Shown: positions 1 to 10,851 of the stretch, one piece after another
Layout of the letters: each line of letters starts with the position of its first letter
Numbering within the stretch: the first letter of the stretch is position 1
NCBI GenBank assembly: GCA_902806565.1
Contig: CADCXA010000051.1
Location: 124,001 to 188,000, forward strand
Reading direction: 5' to 3'
From: Hypoxylon rubiginosum
Taxonomy: Eukaryota; Ascomycota; Sordariomycetes; Xylariales; Hypoxylaceae
Length of the DNA: 64,000 bases
Translations under genes and position numbers: made by a program
Notes under the pieces: model-generated
Database searches by the model: none
What the model saw: the letters and a program-made list of their open reading frames with translations, nothing else
What the model was told of the DNA's origin: nothing

Positions 1-749
1 TTTGATATCAGCGCGAGGAGGGAAGAAGATACCCTGGGCCACAAGACCGTAGATATGAAGGACTTGGTTTATCTCGAGCGCCAGTCTGTCACCCTCGAGT
101 TTAAAGGAGGCCGTAAACTGGTTATCTACGGCGCCCCTGATTTGCCTCAGTGCGGTGGCCCTGAAAATGCGTATGTCATTTTATTTTTCCTCCTCGAAGG
201 ACAATCATTATTAATAAAGAATGCTTGTAGTTTCCAATATACATTAGAGGAAAACCGGTGGGATGGCACCATACCACTGGATACAGAGATTCTCGTAACT
301 CACACCCCACCAGTAAGAGCTTACCTCCACTCCCCGAAATTGTCCCCAAATAATCGTAGCTGAACTTGTCACTGTTATAGCAACATCACCTCGACCTTGG
401 CATCGGCTGCCCACATCTGCTCCGAGAGATATGGCGCAAGAAGCCGAAGCTGCACGTGTTCGGGCACGTTCACTGGGGGCGAGGCGTGCAGCCGGTGTAT
501 TGGGACGAGTGCCAGAAGTCCTACGAGAAGATTATGTCCCTTCCGAAGCGAGGACCTATACTCGACATGCTTCCGCACAAGGCATGGCTGGATGTATGGT
601 GGTTCCTTTGGTACAGCTTCATAAGCGTTCTGTGGCATTGGTTTATGCTTGGCGGAGCGGCCAACGGGAGTGTCATGGTTAACGCCGCGATGCAGCACGG
701 GACTTCGGGGAAGTTGACAAAGCGGCCCCCTATAACGGTCGAGATTTGA
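1..749 (+). CDS. Calcineurin-like metallophosphoesterase, C-terminal part (5' end outside window)
   Basis: This is the last 206 codons of a metal-dependent phosphoesterase of the MPPED-like family. Spliced exons are 1-170, 231-312 and 381-749; the introns (171-230, 313-380) have GT/AG ends and the phases agree. The 60-nt first intron has no stop, so an unspliced reading would wrongly insert 20 residues. Family signatures are the metal-ligand motif LVTHTPP directly before the second intron and FGHVHWGRG (the GHxH motif) in the last exon. After the catalytic domain there is a hydrophobic stretch rich in Trp and Phe (about 605-660) that could associate with a membrane. The substrate is unknown: these proteins are usually annotated only as Ser/Thr phosphatase-like or cAMP-phosphodiesterase-like. 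The start is cut off by the window edge. Family assignment is firm; biological role is not inferred. Confidence 0.85.
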
Positions 750-1196
750 GACCTTATGAAGTGTGAACAGTCTCACTGAAAATATGTGAAATTGCTCATG
801 AGATGATCACTGATTAATGTGTACGAGAATGAATCTTCGCAATTTGCTGGATGATATAGCGAGATACCTAATAGATTGATGTAGAACTTCGTACTGGCCC
901 AATGTCATCGAATGGCAACTAAGCAACTAGCGCACCAACATGAGTAGATCATATCGCAGAACATGCGTAAACTCATTCGCTTTCTTCGCCTTCATATTCA
1001 TCATCATCGTTGACTCCCCCACTATGCCATATTGCATCCATCCTCGGAACCCTTGTTGCGCCTTAGAACTCCGGACCATGACCTGATAGTAATACATGAA
1101 ATCCATAAACATGAAAGGAAGAGAGAATGAGAAGAGAGGAAAAGAACAAGCAAGGAAAGAAAATATAAACACGAGAAATTGAAACAGGATCGGCGT
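750..1196. other. Intergenic, convergent 3' ends
   Basis: Short spacer between the convergent metallophosphoesterase and GH16 genes. I see no gene, RNA or clear repeat in it; it must hold both 3' UTRs. Confidence 0.6.
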
Positions 1197-3442
1197 TTAC
1201 ACCACCGACATAACGCCAAACACACCGAACCAAAGCGCTAGGCCCCAACCGAGTGTCCACACGGCGGTAGCGGCTTTATCGCTTGGAGGGGCGGCCGCCT
1301 CAACTGGCATGATGTTGCTAGCGCTGGGCCTAGGGGCGGCGGCATACGGCACGGCCGTCCCCTTCGCCGGGGCGGTCGCGTTGGCGATGACGGGGACCAC
1401 GGTCTGCACGGCGACGGCGGTCACGACGGCTTCCTTGGAAGGGGTAGCGGTGGGTACGGTAAGCGAGGTAGTGGCGGTCTTGGTGGTGGCGGTCTTGGTT
1501 TCGACGGGACATCCGCCCATAGCGGGTGCGCCTAGAGGCATGGGCTCGGCGCTTAGGTCGCCGTATACCGTTAGGAGCATGCCGGGGGCGTTCTGGTGGT
1601 TCGTCGTCCGAGCCGCGAGTGTCGAGTTCGTCGGGATGGTGGCGTTGATCTGATTTAACGGGCTGAAGCTCTCGCCGTGGTCGACGCGGCCGCCGCAGGC
1701 TTCGGTGTCGTCCTGCGCACACGGGATGTCGCACATCTCGCTTCCGATGGCGCTTGCGTCGCCGATTGTGTCGGCGCAGTAGCATGTGCTATGCTCGAGT
1801 TAGCTTTTCACGGCCATAGGGGAACATGTTTGGATATGCAGCACGTACTCGTGATATACACCGGCGTATTTACTTCCCGCGCAGCTGGCCACACACTCTT
1901 CGCTGCTCATACTTTGAGACGAAGCTACTTGGGAGAAAGACTGGTAGCCGGCACTGGACTTGAAGCAGCCTAAAAGTGTATATCCGTTATCCAGGGCTCG
2001 CTCCGCCAACCCATCGTCGGTCTGGGTTGGTTGGGCCATCGACAGTGTGACAGTTCGGGTATGAGTTGGAGTCATGTCGACCGGAGCAGCGGTTGTGCTG
2101 GGGGTTAACGTGGTAGTTGAGGATGTTGAGGATGTATCATTCGAAGAAAGGGGCGGGGTGGTTGCGTTGGTCAGGGGTCCCAATTGGTAGACATCGATGA
2201 AGTTGATATCCCAATACCTTGAATCAAATTTAGCGATCTGTTCGCGAGGTGATCTATTGAGTTTGCTTATGGTTACTTACGCCTCTGAGAAAGTATTGGG
2301 ATTTCCAGCAACGAACTCTTCGCACGTGGGTGCGAGTTTGTTGCATTGATCAGCTTTGCCCCAGAGATTGCCCGCATAGTCTCCGCAAAAGTTCTGCCAA
2401 TGCGTGTAAGTCTACGGTTTCTCACACTCTGGTATCGACTTACAATATTGAACACGAGACTCATGTTGAAGAAATAAGTATCGGGATCGCAAGAAGAGCC
2501 GCCGAAGACGGCCTGCGGCGGTCCCCAGGTCGAGGGGTCAGGTGCTTCGGAATGGCCATACACGATGTTGTCCGGGATGGTGGAGCGTGCGAAATGCCAT
2601 ATTTTTAGAGCCTCAGAATCCCACTCGAGAGCATATACGCCACCTCCTTCGGCATTGAATGCGTCGCCGTATGAAGTGGTGTCAGACGTAGGAGACGCAT
2701 AATTGCAGCCGATGTTCTCGGGCTGATTACGCCTATGTCAGCATTGTGGTTTGCGGATGAGATACTCTTAACTCACACTCTTGGAACAGTCTAGTGACTT
2801 CTGTTCTCCTGAAAAGCCTGAATTCGGCGCTTGGCATCCTGCCGTACTGCTTGGCTTAGCAAAGTTTGGGCAGACATTCGCCGCGAATGAACTCACGTAT
2901 GGGCAGAGTACAAGTTCCGCTGGACCGTGTTGGCGCCCTCGATGATCTCAATTTCACCGCCTTCTGGCCAATTCGTTCCATTTTCCTGGTTATTGAAAAC
3001 CCAAACTAGACATGTTAGTTCAAGGTATACAGAGGGATTGACATGTGATGCCTCACAAGCTGGCCAAGTACCACAAGTCGACGCGGGCATATGGTATATA
3101 TCGGCAATAAATAGTCCATGAGTAAAACTATCCTGACTAGTGAGTCGTACGCTCGGCCGTCCTCTATCATCGGTTGAATAAGTGCCGTTTGAGTCGACAC
3201 CTAGCCTGACGCTGCTGTACTCGTTGTCGACAGACACGAGATTATTCGCAATAGCATTCTCTTTACTCTGATAACTGATATAAAATTAGATATATTATTC
3301 ATTTACTAACAACCTCGGTGTCTCTGAATTTGCGAACTTACTCTACGAAGCCGTTATTGGGATCGTTTCCCGTGAAAAAATTGAAGCTATCAAGGAGCCC
3401 CTGGCCGCCATAGTGCGAAGCGAGTGAATACCCAGTTGCCAT
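1197..3442 (-). CDS. GH16 endo-1,3(4)-beta-glucanase with WSC domain and C-terminal GPI signal
   Basis: Cell-wall beta-glucan hydrolase or remodelling enzyme. Eight exons on the minus strand: 3442-3342, 3274-3057, 3005-2897, 2846-2777, 2722-2444, 2393-2281, 2217-1849, 1788-1197; all phases agree, giving 616 aa. GH16 landmarks are FNFFTGNDP, YHMPASTCGTWPAFW across the second intron, GGEIEIIEGANT, and the C-terminal NFCGDYAGNLWG plus YWDINFIDVYQ. A Ser/Thr-rich linker follows, then a WSC domain (YTLLGCF, SSEECVASC, YAGVYHDTCYCAD, CAQDDTEACGG). After another Ser/Thr/Val-rich stretch the protein ends in a hydrophobic tail (WTLGWGLALWFGVFG) that looks like a GPI-attachment signal. Two oddities: the catalytic ExDxxE motif reads E-I-E-I-I-E, and the ATG used here is not followed by a signal peptide although a wall enzyme should have one. 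The true 5' exon may lie upstream or have been lost. Family sure, N-terminus unsure. Confidence 0.88.
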
Positions 3443-5275
3443 TTTAGCAACTTAACTAAACGAAAGTAAGAAATTCAATGATTTTAAAGGAGTGACTAGA
3501 AGAAAACGACAAAAATGTCGTGCTAAAGGAGCGACTAAGCTGATGACAGCGAAAAGAGTGTATGGAGAGAAGTCCAGAAGAGACCCCTTGAAGCCTTGGG
3601 AACCTCCAGCTGGTATATTATGTAGTTGATAGACTCCATTGCGGCTGTGTGGAATTCCTATACAAACGCGTGATGGTCGGATTGAGAATGCTAATAAGAC
3701 CTGGAGTTGCAGCGGAGGCTTGCGATAACATAGGTGAGACATTGACGCTCGAGCAACGCGCAGCGAATTCTCGCGTCGAGATAAGATATACCTTGAAACA
3801 TCTCGCGGCTTCGATATCTTATAATTACCGCCATAGTTCAAAGCACAGTCGGTCAAATTAATGACGTCGAGGCTATGATCTTTAGGAGAAATGGATAGAG
3901 TAGATATCATGCAAAAACACTAAGCCCCTTACAATAGGGTCTATACCTAATGTTTGTGTGCCTTTGAAGCTGCTTGTGAGGTAACTAGCTAGCAAGCATA
4001 GATCTCCATTCCATATTTCTCTACCTACCTGAAAGTAAACAGAACATGCTTCAACAACAGAGCATATTAATAGCCGTTGGATGTTTTGCGAACGATGTCG
4101 ATGGTGTCAATTCAATATCCGAAATTCGGCTTAGCACCCATTAAACCCATCAGCTTATCATTGGTTACCAGCGAACCGGTCACTAATGGAGTTTCTCCCC
4201 ACTGGTAATCCAGAAGCGAACATTAACAACCAGCAGCCGAGGATGACTGGATGATAGGCTGACTTTTTATTCCAAGATGGGATGCAGGAAGGTTTCTTAG
4301 TAGCGATTTTCATGTGAATTGATGGATCGCATCAATCTTCTAGAAGCTTTCGAAGTTCTCTGTCGGTACGTGGTAGAAATGATGTAATGGCCATGGTGAG
4401 CAATTGGTATGGAATGGCATGTGAAAGCTAAAAACAAAAAGATGTGGGAGTGTGGCTTGGGTCACAAGACTGGGGTTGATTACGTGAAGCATCTCATATG
4501 AGCAATGAGCTCGGCACCAGCGGAGTTTAAATAGTATAACTGTATAAGGTTAATTCTTCATATTCATGGTATTGGAGATTAAACGGCGGGAGGAGCGCTT
4601 AACAAATTTAATTGCTATTTTTCGCTCTCCCTTCCTATCCCATCCCTACTTCTCAACATTGAGGCTGGTGAGCTGAGCTATACATAGGAACTTGCATGTA
4701 CATATTACACACACATATATTATTCAAGCCGCATAACAAATTCCCGCAAGCTTGGGAAAGCGGCTAAAGTGGAGACCCTTTGGAAAAGCAATTCTCCACT
4801 GTTCTACCTCGGCACAGGCATCGGGAATCTGTGAGCCGAAAGGAACCAATGGATGGTAACTCGGTCGCATCCAGTTTGTAGCTTGCATCATTCCGGACAT
4901 ACTACCGAGTTCCCTTGCGTGTGAAGCTCTCCATACTCCATACTCCATACTCCATACGGGCCAGCGGCTTAACGATTAGCGGTAACTAGTTGTGTGGTAG
5001 TCAACTTATAACGCCTTCTATAGTACCGATTCGACAGTACCGATTAACCCGCTGCTCTTTGTACATAGTAAAAGAGTCAAGCGACCCAGTACACCACTAC
5101 GGAGCCCCCGTATCGAGAAATAGCCTAGGTCCCACTCCTGCGAGGACACCATACCACACATCATACCGCGGTTGCTTTCATTATACAAGCTACCCTTGCC
5201 GTCCCGTCGTTGCCTTGTGTTTTTCCCCTTCCCCTTTTTTACCATACGAACTCTCTCCGAGACAACACCATTGTG
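3443..5275. other. Intergenic / divergent promoter region between GH16 and carnitine acetyltransferase
   Basis: No gene recognised. On the minus strand 3521-3568 encodes a hydrophobic run (SPYTLFAVISLVAPLA) resembling a signal-peptide core but without an ATG; see findings. A short tandem CTCCATA repeat lies near 4928-4957. One CCTCGG hexamer (4807-4812), the core recognised by the fatty-acid regulators FarA/FarB in Aspergillus, lies about 460 bp before the carnitine acetyltransferase start, but one copy is expected about once per 2 kb by chance, so I give it little weight. Confidence 0.5.
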
Positions 5276-7400
5276 ATGCTGAGTTCGTTGGTCAAGAGTC
5301 GGGCACAAGCTACCGCTCTTAGAATATCCCTTAGACAAGCCGCAACGTCCAAGGTGCGCTTTTATCCCTTCCCCGAGTACTCTGTAAAGCCGCCAGCTGA
5401 TTAGTGACTGTAGAGCATACTGATGGCACCGGCAGCAAGGCGGAGCAACAGCTCCCTTCCACAAGGTCAGTCTTAGTACTAGAAAACTCTCGCCCTCGCT
5501 AGAGTAGCTTAGCTGACAGAGTAGGGCAGGATATGTGGAGGACAAGTCCAAGGGCGCAATGCTCCGGTTTCAAGAATCGCTACCTCGACTACCGGTCCCG
5601 ACTCTCGAGGAGACCGCCACCCGCTACGTAAAGAGTTTACATCCTCTGCTCAGCCCCGTCGAATATGCCGCAAGTAAAAAAGCAGTAGACGAATTCATAA
5701 AACCCGGCGGTGTAGGACAGAAGCTGCAAGAGAAGTTAATTGCAAGGCGGGAGGATCCTAAGATAAAAAACTGGATATACGAATGGTGGAATGACTCGGC
5801 ATACCTGGCGTATCGAGACCCTGTCGTCCCCTACGTTAGCTACTTCTACTCCCACCGAGATGATCGGCGGCGGCGGAACCCCGCCAAGCGCGCTGCGGCT
5901 CTGACGACCGCCGCGCTCGAGTTCAAGAAGCAGGTCGACAGCGGCGAGCTCGAGCCCGAATACATGAAGAAGCTTCCCATTTGTATGGACAGCTACAAGT
6001 GGATGTTCAACGCGAGCCGGGTACCGGCTAAGCCTGCCGACTACCCCGTCAAGTACGACCCCAAGGACCACAAGCACATCATCGCCATCCGAAAGAACCA
6101 ATTCTTCAAGATTGCCCACGAGGTCGACGGAAAGCAGCTCAACGCGGCAGAGCTCGAGTCGCAATTTGCGCGCGTCTATGAGCTGGCCCAGCGCGTGCCC
6201 GCCGTCGGCGCTCTCACCTCCGAAAACCGGGACGTCTGGACGGAAGCGCGCCAGGTGCTTCTGGACGCGTCGCCCAAGAACAAGGCAGCCCTCGAGGCCA
6301 TCGAGTCGGCTTCCTTCGTCGTGTGCCTCGACGACGCGGCGCCGGTGACCCTCGAGGAACGCGCCCACCAGTACTGGCACGGCGACGGCCAGAACCGCTG
6401 GTACGACAAGCCGCTGCAGTTCATCGTGAACGACAACGGCACGTCGGGCTTCATGGGCGAGCACAGCATGATGGACGGCACGCCCACGCAGCGGCTCAAC
6501 GACTACGTCAACGACGTCATCTTCGGCAACAAGCTCGACTTCAGCGACCCCTCGGTGCGGTCCAACATCCCCGAACCCGTCGCCGTCGACTTCGTGGTCA
6601 CCAAGGAGGTGCAGGAGGACGTCGACCGCGCCGTCCGCGACTTTAACGACGTGATCGGCCAGCACGAGCTCGCGGTCCAGGCCTACCAGGGCTACGGCAA
6701 GGGCCTGATCAAGAAGTTCCGGTGCTCGCCCGACGCGTACGTGCAGATGGTCATCCAGCTGGCCTACCACAAGATGTACGGCAAGAACCGGCCAACGTAC
6801 GAGTCGGCCGCGACGCGCCGCTTCCAGCAGGGCCGCACCGAGACGTGCCGCTCCGTGTCGGACGACAGCGTGGCCTTCTGCAACGCCATGGCGGACCCCG
6901 AGGCCGACGCCGGGGACCGCGTCGGCCTGTTCCGCAAGGCCGTCAATTCCCACATCGAGTACATCAGCGCGGCGTCGGACGGCAAGGGCGTGGACCGCCA
7001 CCTCTTCGGCCTCAAGAAGCTGCTCGAGCCCGGCGAGGACCTGCCCGCCCTCTACAAGGACCCGGCCTACGGCTACAGCAGCTCCTGGTTCCTGTCCACG
7101 AGCCAGCTGAGCTCCGAGTTCTTCAACGGCTACGGCTGGAGCCAGGTCATCGACGCCGGGTTCGGCATCGCTTATATGATCAACGAGAACAGGTAAATTT
7201 CTTTTTTCCCCTTCTCCTTCCTTTTATTTGCGGAGTTGTACAGGATGAAAGACTAACAGAGGTGACTTTATAGCCTCAGCTTTAACATCGTGTCCAAGGG
7301 CATCGGCAGCCAGAAGATGAGCTTCTACCTGAGCGAGGCCGCCAACGATCTCCGCGACCTGCTCCTACCTACCCTGGAGCCGCCGAAGGCCAAGTTGTGA
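5276..7400 (+). CDS. Carnitine O-acetyltransferase, mitochondrial and peroxisomal (AcuJ/Cat2-like)
   Basis: Transfers acetyl groups between CoA and carnitine so that acetyl units can move between peroxisome, cytosol and mitochondrion during growth on fatty acids or acetate. Mitochondrial form: exons 5276-5353, 5520-7192, 7274-7400 (625 aa) with a basic, Ser-rich presequence (MLSSLVKSRAQATALRISLR). A second ATG at 5423 gives an alternative first exon (5423-5465) that splices in phase to an acceptor ten bases downstream (exon begins 5530), giving 610 aa without the presequence. Both forms share YVEDKSKGAMLRFQ and then the choline/carnitine acyltransferase fold, with the catalytic His in GEHSMMDGTP (residue 341 of the long form). 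The C-terminus is PPKAKL, so the last three residues AKL form a type 1 peroxisomal signal as in yeast Cat2. The family call is firm; dual targeting is inferred from sequence. Confidence 0.95.
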
Positions 7401-8029
7401 GGAAAAGGGGACCTTTTTTTGTTGTTGCTTCGGAAGCGACAAGCTCGGATTTCACCGTCTTCCCTTGCCTTTTGCTATGTTGTAGATGTACCGCTGCCCG
7501 AATCTTACGAGATCTCGGATATGTCTCTGTATACTTTTATAAAGCGCAGTTCGCTGACAGAAAGGTCGCTTATCTGCCATGATGACTTTCGTCTTGCTTC
7601 TGCTTCTAGATCTTAGAGCATGAACCTGGTGTTGGTGGAATGAATGTTCTTTTTTAGCTAGGTACCTAGGGCCGCTATACAGTTAAAGACGGGTTTAAAA
7701 GTCCAAAAGTTCTAAAGATGCGACGACAGTAGTCTGCTTTCCTAGATTTGTGTGAATATTTGTTGTTATAAATGCTCTCTGATGGATGGATGTAATGTCA
7801 AATGCTATCTAGGCAATACAACAACGACACCGCAGGAGAACCCGTCGAGATAACACGGGCACACCTGGGTATCCTGGCTGGGAAGCAATGGGACTCGCCT
7901 GCCCTCTAGGCAGACGGTTTCTTCTGGTCTTACATTCGAGATCCAATAACATCCCCTCCTTCGACTACGCACTATATACACCCGGAGATTCTGCACAACG
8001 AACCCACCTACTAGTCGCTACGGCCAACA
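7401..8029. other. Intergenic between convergent genes
   Basis: 3' flanks of carnitine acetyltransferase and cyclase-associated protein. No gene, RNA or marked repeat seen. Confidence 0.6.
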
Positions 8030-9902
8030 TTACCCGGCATGGTCCACAATCTCATTGACCATATCGCCCTTCTCCTCGTCGTAGTATGAGCAGATCTGGC
8101 CGGGCAGGGGTATCTCCTTGTAGTCCTCGTCGGCGCCGGCGAGCACGTTGACGTTGATGCCCGCGGACTTGCTGGAGAAGATGCGGGTCGAGGTGCTCTC
8201 CTTGCTGAGGTAGACCTGGGCGCCGTCGAGCTGGTCGAGGAGGATGGTGGGCAGGGTGCCGAGGACCTGGAGGGCGAAGTTGGACGACTTGACGACGTCG
8301 ACGGTGGACACGAGCGAGTCGATGACGAGCGACAGGCGCTGCGTGTTCTCGATCGTGACCGCGTTGGCCTTGCCCTTGACGATGATGGTCGTCTGGTTGC
8401 ACCGGCTGATCAGGATCGAGTGCGACATCTCGGCCTCGATCTCGATCGGCTCCGGATACTTGTCAAAATTTTCCTACGAAAGTCCGCTGTCAGTTCTGCA
8501 GTGTTCCACTACCCAGTCGGGCACGGGGCACAGGGCACAGGGCTTACTATTGTCCACTTGTTGCCGTCGAGCTCCTTCTTCGGGGGCTTCTTAACCCGCA
8601 TGCTCTCGGGCTTCGGCTTCTTCCCGGGCGCGGGACTCTTGCCTCTAGAAGAAGAGTCGCGGTCGGAGACGGTCGACCCGGACCGCAGGGCAGGGTTTTT
8701 GTGCGTCATCTCCGACCTGTCGACCTTCCGCAGGCCTTTCGTCACGCCCTCGCCCTTGTTCAGCTCGCTGAATACCGCACCCATCCCTTCTGACTTCGAA
8801 GACGCGGGCTGGTCCTTGATCTGGAGAACGGGCGGCGGGCCCGGTGGCGGCGGAGGCGGAGCGCCACCTGCAGGAGGAGGAGGAGGGGGTGGAGGAGCTG
8901 CTGCGGCGGCGGCAGGGGACGTAGCAGATTCCAGGTTCTTCGCAACCTCGGCTGCGGGTTGTCCCTTGGGGTTCCAAGGAATGCCATTGGGGAAGTACTG
9001 CTTGACGTATTCGGCGAGATCGCGGAATACTTGGTAAAAGGCCTGGACCCATTCTACCTGGTCGGGAGTCCTACATCTTCTTGTCAGCAGGTTTCTTCCC
9101 TAGCCCGAAAGTCGGGTTAAATCGTACTTATCCTTATGCTCCTTTAGCACTCGATTTCCAAAGAACTGCGCCGACCCGAGGGATTCTTCCACGTGCTTAA
9201 ATGGTTTGTTATCCACTGTGACCCAAGCCAGTACCATGATACCCTCCGCAACGGCGCTCAGCTGAGAGAAGACGGGAGAGCCGCGGTTCGACTCCTTAAT
9301 GCTACCGACGGCCATGAGGGCCTCATTGATGGGCTTCAGAAGTTCCTGGTAGACAACCATATCGGACCCGGTGATGTCGGGCTTCTTGGCCTTGGTAGAT
9401 ATCAACAAGAACCGGCGCTGTTGTTTGAAACCTTGAAGCACTTTGGAGGCCTGGTCCGCAATCAGACCGCCTAACTTATTGCTAGCCTGAACATACTTGT
9501 CGACGGACTGGCTGATGAAGACATCGAACTCTTCGACTGACTCGGGTAAAGGCTCTTGGGGGACTTGTTTCGGCACATAAGGGGCGGGCGCGGAGACGGG
9601 ATGCAGTGGTGTCGGGCTCGTTGTACTCGAGGGATTGGAAGGCGTCGCGAGGGTAGCCGCTAGGGCGGGGACAGCTTGAGGTAGCTCTATTGTCGACGAA
9701 GCGATATCCTCGAGGCGGGTAGTGGCAGCTTCTAGCCTGTTTTCAAGTTAGGGTATTGTTACTTTGTATTGCGAAAACCAGTATGGCTGATATATAAGAG
9801 GCGGTGCTGGATGGTGGAAGCTTGCTGTAGGGAGGTGACTTTGAAGAGGATCAAGTACCGTTTAATTAGGGTGACTAAGTTATGCATGTTATTCTGCGCC
9901 AT
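8030..9902 (-). CDS. Adenylyl cyclase-associated protein (CAP/Srv2)
   Basis: Actin-monomer-recycling protein that also binds adenylyl cyclase. Exons on the minus strand: 9902-9859, 9736-9128, 9070-8548, 8473-8030; phases agree, 539 aa, the usual length. The N-terminus contains the cyclase-binding heptad motif RLEAATTRLED, split by the first intron. The helical folded domain follows (EFDVFISQSVDKYV to FYQVFRDLAEYVKQYF). Next is a proline-rich stretch with two polyproline runs (about 8835-8920) for SH3/profilin partners, and the WH2-like segment with MTHKNPALR. The C-terminal beta-helical CARP domain (ENFDKYPEPIEIE onward) binds ADP-actin. The first intron is long for this organism (122 nt) and directly follows the first 44 coding bases. 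Identification is based on domain order and conserved segments over the whole length; very confident. Confidence 0.95.
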
Positions 9903-10851
9903 GTTTGCGATTATACCTCGCAGATCGCGGCTTAGGATTGTCCAAGTGTAGGTTTGGCCTTGGTCTTCGAAGCTTCGGTCAGGGGCAAAGAAGAATCCAG
10001 GCGCGGAAAGAGACGAGACACTCCAATTCGGTATAGAAATACAGAAGGCGAGGCTTTAATCGAACGGACGAACAGGTGACGGTAGATGGTCACTTATGGA
10101 CCTGTAAATTCTGATGCCTAAATATGAATGAGGGGGAAAAACAATCGAGATGACGAGGCCCTTGAAGGCGTGATTCGACGACGAGGCTTCAACAAAAGAG
10201 GAATTTCAATTTCAATTTCAGACATACCTCATAGTACCATATGTATTGTACCCTGCAGGCTGCAGGCTGCAGGCTGCAGCAGATAATATTAGTCCTTCAC
10301 TAGATGCATACCTTAGTATGTACCTACCTAGGTGCATATGTCATATGCCCCCCTGGATTAGTGCAAGTCGGTCCGTGCAGGAATAGAGTTGATTGGCTAC
10401 AGCTTGATTACGGGCGTTGACCTTGAACGTTTAAACGATGTGTGCTAAATGCTAAATAATACAGTTGGAACCGGCGTGGACAAATCAGCCAGGGCAACGA
10501 TTTCGTTTATTAATAAGAACCTAGACGAGACCAAAAAAAACACAGAGTGAGGCTTGCATGCAGCAGATCCTGCCTGTTCTTAATTTCTCTCTTACTTGTT
10601 CAAACTTGTTCAAACACTTACTCGGCTCTCAGGCAAGGAAAAAAAAAGGTGCTATTTCAGACCTGCAGCCGCCTGCTACGACACCCGTGCATAATTCCTT
10701 AAGAGGGCGGTCTGGCTCGAACTTGGAATCCATGCACTCCAAACCCCCCTACGCCCTACGCCGTATGATACATTGACATGACGCCCTGCCGCCCGGTCGA
10801 TGAGTTTTTCAGAAGTCGAGACTTGATAAGAGAAGAAAAAAACGCCAGACC
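9903..10851. other. Intergenic, divergent promoter region between CAP and PfkB kinase
   Basis: No gene recognised. Contains the CTGCAGG tandem repeat listed separately, a triple TTTCAA repeat near 10202-10219, and a TACC-rich stretch near 10310-10340. Confidence 0.5.
10253..10279. repeat. CTGCAGG tandem repeat
   Basis: Four copies of the 7-mer CTGCAGG, the last one base short, in the divergent promoter region between CAP and the PfkB kinase. Each unit contains a PstI-type palindrome. Confidence 0.9.

Noticed and set aside
4807..4812. CCTCGG hexamer upstream of carnitine acetyltransferase as a FarA/FarB site
   Set aside because: A single hexamer is expected by chance in this length, and no second copy lies nearby.
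5018..5551. 177-codon minus-strand frame over the carnitine acetyltransferase leader
   Set aside because: No family signal; overlaps the two well-supported alternative first exons on the other strand.
5736..7001. 421-codon open frame antisense to carnitine acetyltransferase
   Set aside because: Shadow of strong third-position GC in the sense gene; composition is Val/Leu/Asp/Arg-rich without family resemblance, and the sense strand is a clear enzyme.
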